DNA of 15,051 bases, from positions 1 through 15,051 of the forward strand of contig NZ_CAMPHN010000105.1 in the NCBI RefSeq assembly GCF_946885885.1. The letters are read 5' to 3'. The stretch is from an uncultured Pseudomonas sp. Lineage in GTDB: Bacteria; Pseudomonadota; Gammaproteobacteria; Pseudomonadales; Pseudomonadaceae. Shown piece by piece: positions 8,861 to 13,291 of the stretch; the first letter of the stretch is position 1; every line of letters begins with the position of its first letter. Both the position numbers and the translations under genes were made by a program. Below the pieces are notes generated by a model. The model saw only the letters and a program-made list of their open reading frames with translations, was not told the origin of the DNA and did not search any database.

Positions 8861-8888
8861 TTGCACAGCGCTCTGGAGCGGCCATAAT
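8861..8888 (+). promoter_or_regulatory. Candidate promoter for the kinase/ATPase gene
   Basis: TTGCAC (8861-8866), a 16-base spacer and CATAAT (8883-8888) predict a start near 8895, about 32 bases before the GTG start codon. The -35 is moderate and the -10 is good. It diverges from the mrcB -10 box about 40 bases away. Confidence 0.45.
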
Positions 8889-8926
8889 GCCCGCCTTCGA
8901 ATTCGACTGAAAGCCAAGGATCGCCC

Positions 8927-10489
8927 GTGAGCCAAGCCCTGATCGCCGCCCTGCAAAACCCGGCCCTTTACCCCCACCCGGTTGAGGATTTCCAGGTTAT
9001 CGAGACGCATATTTCCTGGGTAGTATTGACCGGCCCCTACGCTTATAAGATTAAAAAGCCGGTCAATTTCGGCTTTCTCGACTTCACCGAACTGAGCGCG
9101 CGCGAGCACTTCTGCCAGGAAGAGCTGCGCCTCAACCAGCGCCTGGCTCCCGACCTGTATCTCGAGGTTTTGCCGATCAGCGGTAGTGTCGAGGCCCCGC
9201 AACTGGCTGGCGACGGACCGGTCATCGAATACGCCCTGAAAATGCGCCAATTCCCCGCTGGCCAATTGCTCGGCGAACTGCAAGAACGCAGCGAGTTGAA
9301 CGAAGGCCATGTCGAGGCACTGGCCAAGCAAATCGCCGAATTCCACCTCGGCGCGCCGCAGGTGGCCCAGGATCACCCGCTCGGCACGCCGGAAGCGATC
9401 ATGGCGCCGGTGACGCAAAACTTCGAGCAGATCCGGCCGATGCTCAAGGACCAAGCCGACCTCCTGCAGCTCGACGCCCTGCAAGCCTGGGCCGAAAGCA
9501 GCTTCGAACGCCTGCAGCCCTTGCTCGCCCAACGCAAGGCGGATGGTTTTATCCGCGAATGCCATGGCGATATACACCTGGGCAACGCAACGCTGCTGGA
9601 CGGCGAAGTGGTGCTGTTCGACTGCATCGAATTCAACGAGCCGTTCCGCCTGATCGACATCGCCTCGGATGCCGCCTTTCTCGCCATGGACCTGGAAGAC
9701 CGCGGCCTCAAACCCTTGGCCCGGCGCTTTATCAACAGCTGGCTGGAACGCACCGGCGACTACGCCGCCCTGGAGCTGTTGAGCTTCTATAAAGCCTACC
9801 GCGCGATGGTCCGCGGCAAGGTCAGCCTGTTCCGCTTCGCCCAGGAGCAGGACGCCGTGCAGCGCGCGGTCATTTTGCGCCAATACCGCCGCTATGCCGC
9901 TCTGGCGGAGAGCTACAGCGCCATTCCTTCGCCCTTATTAGCGATCACCCACGGGGTTTCGGCTGTAGGTAAAAGCCACGTGGCCATGCGCCTGGTCGAG
10001 GCCCTCGGGGCCATTCGTTTGCGTTCGGACGTCGAGCGCAAGCGCCTGTTCGGCGAGCAAAGCGTCGACGCACAACGCCAACTCAGCACCGGCATCTACA
10101 GCCATGAGGCCAGCGTGGCGACCTATCAACGCCTGCATCAACTCGCGGATCTCGCGCTGCATGCCGGCTATCCGGTAGTGATCGACGCCACCTACCTCAA
10201 GCGGAGTCAACGCCAGGCCGCCGCCCAAGTCGCCGAAGCCAGCGGCGCGCCCTTCCTGGTGCTCGATTGCTGCGCCCCGGATGAAGTGATCGCCAGTTGG
10301 TTGGAACAACGTAAAGCCGCCGGGCTCGATCCCTCCGATGCGACCATGGACGTGATCCAAGCACAGCACACGAGCCGCGAAGCCCTGAGCGACGAGGAGT
10401 TGACCCACACCAAGCGCGTCAACACCCACGAGAGCGATAGCCTGGACAGTCTGGTCGCGCGCATACGCCAACGCCTGCCGGGTCTGTAA
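8927..10489 (+). CDS. Fused APH-like kinase and AAA-type P-loop ATPase
   Basis: A 520-residue cytoplasmic protein joining two phosphate-transfer folds. The N-terminal part (about 25-300) is an aminoglycoside-phosphotransferase/choline-kinase-like domain. It has a lysine-rich strand YKIKKPV (40-46), the catalytic loop HGDIHLGN (H213, D215, N220) and the metal-binding FD (231-232, the DFG equivalent). The C-terminal part (about 335-515) is an AAA_33-type nucleotide-kinase-like domain with P-loop GVSAVGKS (343-350), RSDVERKR (366-373) and a Walker-B-like VVIDATY (417-423). This architecture is known as a hypothetical bifunctional protein in Pseudomonas; the substrate of neither half is known, and antibiotic resistance should not be assumed. 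Start is a GTG with AAGGA at 8916-8920. It stands alone, divergent from mrcB. Confidence 0.88.
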   Translation: MSQALIAALQNPALYPHPVEDFQVIETHISWVVLTGPYAYKIKKPVNFGFLDFTELSAREHFCQEELRLNQRLAPDLYLEVLPISGSVEAPQLAGDGPVIEYALKMRQFPAGQLLGELQERSELNEGHVEALAKQIAEFHLGAPQVAQDHPLGTPEAIMAPVTQNFEQIRPMLKDQADLLQLDALQAWAESSFERLQPLLAQRKADGFIRECHGDIHLGNATLLDGEVVLFDCIEFNEPFRLIDIASDAAFLAMDLEDRGLKPLARRFINSWLERTGDYAALELLSFYKAYRAMVRGKVSLFRFAQEQDAVQRAVILRQYRRYAALAESYSAIPSPLLAITHGVSAVGKSHVAMRLVEALGAIRLRSDVERKRLFGEQSVDAQRQLSTGIYSHEASVATYQRLHQLADLALHAGYPVVIDATYLKRSQRQAAAQVAEASGAPFLVLDCCAPDEVIASWLEQRKAAGLDPSDATMDVIQAQHTSREALSDEELTHTKRVNTHESDSLDSLVARIRQRLPGL

Positions 10490-10557
10490 AGGGTCCGCCA
10501 CCTCCGGCCTCGGCGGGCAGAGCCTGCCGGGGCTTCTATACTGGCAGGGAACCCCTA

Positions 10558-10570
10558 ACAGGAACCCTGT
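10558..10570 (+). promoter_or_regulatory. Short hairpin holding the ribosome site of the pentapeptide gene
   Basis: ACAGG (10558-10562) pairs with CCTGT (10566-10570) around AAC, two bases before the ATG at 10573. The AGGA ribosome site (10560-10563) lies in its 5' arm. A TATACT at 10537-10542 could be a -10 box but has no matching -35. Confidence 0.3.
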
Positions 10571-10572
10571 CC

Positions 10573-10920
10573 ATGAGCCAGCCGCGTCAGCTCGATACAG
10601 CCCTTTACCGCTTGCTCCGCAGCGATGACGTCAAGGGCTTCAATGCACAGAAACCCAAGGACGGCGAAGTCGATCTCAGCGGCGGCGACTTCCGCGGCAT
10701 AGACCTGCGCGCGCTCGATGCCGAGCATATCGATTTCACCAATGCGTACTTTCGTGGCGCCGACCTGCGCGGTCTCGACTTGCGCAGCGCCAAGCTGGAA
10801 GGCGCCAGCCTGGCCCATGCACAGATATCCGGCAGCTACTTCCCGGTCGAGCTGAGCGCCGACGAAATCCTCATGTCGGTCAACTTCGGCACGCGCCTGC
10901 GCTACAACACCAGGCTATGA
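10573..10920 (+). CDS. Pentapeptide repeat protein
   Basis: A 115-residue soluble protein with no signal peptide. From about residue 33 to 90 it shows consecutive five-residue repeats of the A(D/N)LXX type (VDLSG GDFRG IDLRA, later YFRGA DLRGL DLRSA KLEGA SLAHA), with Leu or Phe at the centre position. This predicts a right-handed quadrilateral beta-helix of two to three coils, too short to call a DNA mimic such as Qnr. The first 32 residues and the C-terminal 25 (ending around TRLRYNTRL) are not repetitive. Its stop overlaps the methyltransferase start as ATGA, so the two are translationally coupled and probably work together or are needed at the same time. No biochemical function can be given from the sequence. 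Confidence 0.87.
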   Translation: MSQPRQLDTALYRLLRSDDVKGFNAQKPKDGEVDLSGGDFRGIDLRALDAEHIDFTNAYFRGADLRGLDLRSAKLEGASLAHAQISGSYFPVELSADEILMSVNFGTRLRYNTRL

Positions 10921-11663
10921 ACGACGTCACCCGGTTGTTCGGTAGCCGCGCCGACAGTTATGCGAGCTTTCGCCCGCAATACCCAGAGGCGCTATTCACC
11001 TGGCTGGCGCAACACAGCCCGACGCGACAGCGCGCGCTGGATATCGCCTGCGGCAACGGCCAGGCCAGCGTCCCGCTGCGTCGGCACTTCGCTCAGGTAC
11101 TGGGCAGCGACAGCAGTGTCGAGCAATTGCGCGCCGCCGAACCGAACGGAGTCGAGCTGTTTGCGGCGCGCGCCGAGGCGCAACCGCTCGGCGACGCCAG
11201 CCTCGATCTGATCGTGGTCGCCCAAGCCTTGCACTGGCTCGCCACCCCCGCGTTCTTCGACGAAGTCGCGCGCCTGCTCAAACCCCAGGGGCTGTTCTGC
11301 GCCTGGTGCTACAGCCTGATGCGTATCGATAGCGATCTGGATGCGCTCATCGATGAGTTTTACTCAGGCACCCTCAACGGCTATTGGCCTGCCGGGCGCC
11401 AAAGCGTGGACGCCGGTTATCGAGATATCCAGTCACCCCTCGCGCCGCTCGAAGCGCCGTCGCTGGCACTCGAAGCGACCTGGAGTTTCGACCACCTGCT
11501 CGGCTATCTGCGCACCTGGTCGGCCGTGCAAGGCTGGGAGCGACAGCATGGCCGCGACCCGGTTGCGGACCTTACACCCGAACTGCGCGACGCCTGGGGG
11601 AATATCAATACGCCACGTTTTATCCGTTGGCCGCTACACTTCTTGGCAGGCAAACAAAAATAA
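10917..11663 (+). CDS. Class I SAM-dependent methyltransferase
   Basis: A 248-residue cytoplasmic methyltransferase of the Rossmann-like class. Motif I is ALDIACGNGQAS (40-51), binding S-adenosylmethionine. An acidic D65 ends the second strand (VLGSDSS), and motif IV-like DLIVVAQALHWL (97-108) follows, with the HW typical of the Methyltransf_11 / trans-aconitate-methyltransferase-like group. The N-terminus (FGSRADSYASFRPQYP) is also typical of that group. The substrate is unknown; a small organic acid or other small molecule fits the family better than RNA or protein, but this is inference. The ATG lies in ATGA with the pentapeptide gene stop. A terminator lies about 100 bases downstream, so these two genes form a transcription unit. 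Confidence 0.9.
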   Translation: MNDVTRLFGSRADSYASFRPQYPEALFTWLAQHSPTRQRALDIACGNGQASVPLRRHFAQVLGSDSSVEQLRAAEPNGVELFAARAEAQPLGDASLDLIVVAQALHWLATPAFFDEVARLLKPQGLFCAWCYSLMRIDSDLDALIDEFYSGTLNGYWPAGRQSVDAGYRDIQSPLAPLEAPSLALEATWSFDHLLGYLRTWSAVQGWERQHGRDPVADLTPELRDAWGNINTPRFIRWPLHFLAGKQK

Positions 11664-11760
11664 GTTGTAAACGGGCCATTAGAAGATCCGGCAAGCGCCG
11701 CCCCAACCGGGATACGGCGCCCTCAGCGGACTTATCTGCCGTATTGCGTCGCAGCACGTG

Positions 11761-11780
11761 ACGCCTGGTGCAGGCGTTTT
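11761..11780 (+). terminator. Intrinsic terminator after the methyltransferase gene
   Basis: ACGCCTG (11761-11767) pairs with CAGGCGT (11771-11777) around a GTG loop and is followed by TTT then GC. It lies about 100 bases after the methyltransferase stop and 42 before the next start codon. A further inverted repeat, ATACGGC at 11712-11718 with GCCGTAT at 11738-11744, lies upstream in the same gap. Confidence 0.7.
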
Positions 11781-11821
11781 GCAATGGCGTTATCGCCCCA
11801 TCGGCCACGTTGGGAGGCTTG

Positions 11822-12094
11822 ATGAACGACGAACTGCAACATTTGAAGAATTTGGGCAAGACTTCGGCCCAGTGGCTCCACGCCGTCGGCATTCACAGCG
11901 TCAACGATTTGCGCCGACTAGGCGCCGTCGGTGCTTACAGCGCGGTACGGGCACGCGGCTTCAGGGCCTCGAAGGTATTGCTCTACGCCATCGAAGGCGC
12001 ACTGCTCGATGTGCACTGGAACGATTTGACGCCTGCGCACAAGGCGCAATTGAATGAACAACTCGAGGCCTGTTCGGTGCGCAACAAGAGCTAG
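11822..12094 (+). CDS. Stand-alone TfoX C-terminal-domain protein
   Basis: A 90-residue protein made of one TfoX C-terminal domain: LKNLGKTSAQWLHAVGIHSVNDLRRLG (7-33) is the helix-hairpin-helix-like start, followed by GAYSAVRARGF and ALLDVHWNDLTPAHKAQL. Full-length TfoX/Sxy, the competence regulator of Haemophilus and Vibrio, has an additional N-terminal domain; it is absent here, so a competence role should not be assumed. Such short proteins are frequent in Pseudomonas and have no assigned role. The start is the ATG at 11822 with GGGAGG at 11812-11817; an earlier in-frame GTG at 11768 would lie within the terminator hairpin. It could be co-transcribed with cbpA, 101 bases downstream, if not stopped there. 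Confidence 0.85.
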   Translation: MNDELQHLKNLGKTSAQWLHAVGIHSVNDLRRLGAVGAYSAVRARGFRASKVLLYAIEGALLDVHWNDLTPAHKAQLNEQLEACSVRNKS

Positions 12095-12115
12095 CTCACA
12101 ACCTCCGGATAGAAT
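12081..12115 (+). promoter_or_regulatory. Possible Vfr/CRP site and -10 box upstream of cbpA
   Basis: Positions 12081-12101 match the published Vfr/CRP consensus ANWWTGNGAWNYAGWTCACAT at 12 of its 18 specified positions, with an intact right half TCACA (12096-12100) but a poor left half. TAGAAT (12110-12115) is a fair -10 box with no -35, as expected for an activated promoter. The site centre lies about 31 bases before the predicted start, not the usual 41.5, which weakens the case. cbpA is reported to be Vfr-dependent in P. aeruginosa. Confidence 0.3.
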
Positions 12116-12195
12116 GATTTACCAAAGGCCTGGTGCCCTTTATTGTCTGAGGGACGGCGCCTTAGTCAGCCAAGCCAGTTCAAGGAATTACGCTC

Positions 12196-12996
12196 ATGTA
12201 TTTACTCGGGGAGCAACCGGCTTACGCCGACCAACTGATCAATCGATTGCAGAGCATCCCGACTCAACTACTCGACGGCCTGGCCCCCTGCGGCGACCCG
12301 CTGCAGTTGGAAAATATCGACGATCTGGCCAAGGTGTTGCCCGGCAATCAACTGTTCATCATCGCCAACGGCTTGCTGCATGCGGTGGTCGATGAGCGCC
12401 CGCTGTTCTATCTGCAAGAAGGCGATCTGGTCGGCCTGCGCCAAGGCATCGACATGCCCAGTTGCCGCCTCAGCAGCGAAGAACCTATCAGTCTGGTGCC
12501 TTATTCGCGCAGCGATGCGTTCAAGCACATCTACGCCAGCGAACAGCGCCAGGAACTGTTCATCCAGTACCTGATCGGCCACACCGCACTGCTCTCCGAC
12601 GCTCTGGCGCGTCTCAAGCAACCGGAAATCCGCCCGTCGACCGGCTTCCAACACTTTGCCGCCGGCGAAGAGCTGATCAACCAAGGCGACGCCGCCGAGC
12701 ACGTGTTCATCATCATCGAAGGCCATGCCGAGGCCTATGTCGACGGGCATAAGGTCGGCGACGTGCAAAAAGACGAAATCTTCGGCGCCATGGCCGTGTT
12801 CACCCGGGAAAAACGCAGCGCCACCGTATTGGCCAGCGAGCCCTGCACGGTGATGGTGATCCCCAAGGAGCAATTCCTCAGCCTGATGCAGAGCAACCCG
12901 CGCATCGCCCATAGTCTGATCGAAAGCATGGCGCGGCGGATCGACCTGCTGAACAAGGAAGTCACCCAGCTGCGTATGCCCGCGGCCGCCCTGTAA
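12196..12996 (+). CDS. cbpA: Cyclic-nucleotide-binding protein CbpA
   Basis: A 266-residue soluble protein matching the position and architecture of P. aeruginosa CbpA, a cAMP-binding protein that localises to the cell pole; the name is transferred on that basis. An N-terminal domain (about 35-110) looks like a degenerate cyclic-nucleotide-binding fold. The C-terminal domain (about 150-235) is a clear cNMP-binding domain: FAAGEELINQGDAAEHVFII (154-173), then the phosphate-binding cassette FGAMAVFTREKRSATV (196-211) with conserved R207. The glutamate usual after FG, which contacts the ribose in CRP, is alanine (A198). There is no helix-turn-helix, so it is not a transcription factor of the CRP type. 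AAGGA at 12182-12186 supports the ATG. It is followed by a strong terminator and then the PrrF RNA. Confidence 0.87.
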   Translation: MYLLGEQPAYADQLINRLQSIPTQLLDGLAPCGDPLQLENIDDLAKVLPGNQLFIIANGLLHAVVDERPLFYLQEGDLVGLRQGIDMPSCRLSSEEPISLVPYSRSDAFKHIYASEQRQELFIQYLIGHTALLSDALARLKQPEIRPSTGFQHFAAGEELINQGDAAEHVFIIIEGHAEAYVDGHKVGDVQKDEIFGAMAVFTREKRSATVLASEPCTVMVIPKEQFLSLMQSNPRIAHSLIESMARRIDLLNKEVTQLRMPAAAL

Positions 12997-13017
12997 CAAC
13001 CCGCTGCACGCATCTAT

Positions 13018-13050
13018 CGAACCCGGCCACGTGCCGGGTTCGTGGTTTTC
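13018..13050 (+). terminator. Intrinsic terminator of cbpA
   Basis: CGAACCCGGC (13018-13027) pairs perfectly with GCCGGGTTCG (13033-13042) around CACGT, followed by TGGTTTTC. It lies 21 bases after the cbpA stop and separates it from the PrrF promoter. Confidence 0.9.
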
Positions 13051-13094
13051 ACTCCAGCACTTTTGCGCGTCGGCAAAATACTTTGCAAATAACG

Positions 13095-13122
13095 TTGACA
13101 CACAAATGATAATCGTTATTAT
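13095..13122 (+). promoter_or_regulatory. Fur-repressed promoter of the PrrF RNA
   Basis: TTGACA (13095-13100, perfect), a 16-base spacer and TATTAT (13117-13122) form a strong sigma70 promoter with a predicted start near 13130. A Fur box spans 13102-13120: ATGATAATCGTTATT matches 14 of 19 positions of GATAATGATAATCATTATC, including ten in a row. It covers the spacer and -10 box, so iron-loaded Fur would block RNA polymerase and the promoter would fire under iron starvation. Upstream (13061-13090) is AT-rich, with the inverted repeat TTTTGC/GCAAAA. Confidence 0.93.
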
Positions 13123-13129
13123 TAGCAAC

Positions 13130-13244
13130 AGCTGGTCGCGAGATCGGTCGATAAGCTCAAGAGCCCTTCAGGCGGGCTCTTCTGGTTATCTCCTCATCAG
13201 GCTAATCACGGTTATTGACCCGGCTTTTGCCGGGTCTTTTTTTT
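13130..13244 (+). ncRNA. prrF: PrrF iron-responsive small RNA
   Basis: A trans-acting, Hfq-type regulatory RNA of about 115 nt that represses mRNAs of iron-rich proteins (in P. aeruginosa sodB, aconitase and succinate dehydrogenase genes) when iron is scarce. Recognition rests on the Fur-box promoter, the position after cbpA as for prrF1-prrF2 in P. aeruginosa, and the recalled family sequence: the 5' part CTGGTCGCGAGATC (13132-13145) and the single-stranded core around TTATCTCCTCATCAGGC (13186-13202). Structure: 5' segment, hairpin AAGAGCCC/GGGCTCTT (13159-13181), open antisense core (13182-13216), terminator stem 13217-13236. No coding frame with a ribosome site is visible. Only one copy is present here, unlike the tandem pair of P. 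aeruginosa. The 5' end is inferred from the promoter and is accurate to a few bases. Confidence 0.93.
13217..13244 (+). terminator. Intrinsic terminator of PrrF
   Basis: GACCCGGC (13217-13224) pairs perfectly with GCCGGGTC (13229-13236) around TTTT and is followed by eight T (13237-13244). The U-rich tail also fits Hfq binding. The convergent gene ends 48 bases further on. Confidence 0.96.
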
Positions 13245-13291
13245 GCCCGCAAGAAAGTGACAACGCAGCGCCCCGCTCAACCAACCCTCGT

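Noticed and set aside
7144..8910. Long plus-strand frames opposite mrcB
   Set aside because: They are shadows of the PBP1b gene, without plausible ribosome sites or recognisable domains.
8579..9883. 434-codon minus-strand frame
   Set aside because: Overlaps the 5' end of mrcB and most of the kinase domain antisense; no recognisable protein.
8927..9900. Aminoglycoside resistance gene
   Set aside because: The domain has the phosphotransferase fold, but the context is a conserved chromosomal core locus and the fusion family is not a known resistance determinant.
11712..11744. Inverted repeat ATACGGC / GCCGTAT between the methyltransferase and tfoX-like genes
   Set aside because: Arms are only seven bases with a 19-base gap and no promoter beside it; it could be chance.
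12268..13128. 286-codon minus-strand frame
   Set aside because: Antisense to cbpA and running through its terminator and the Fur promoter.
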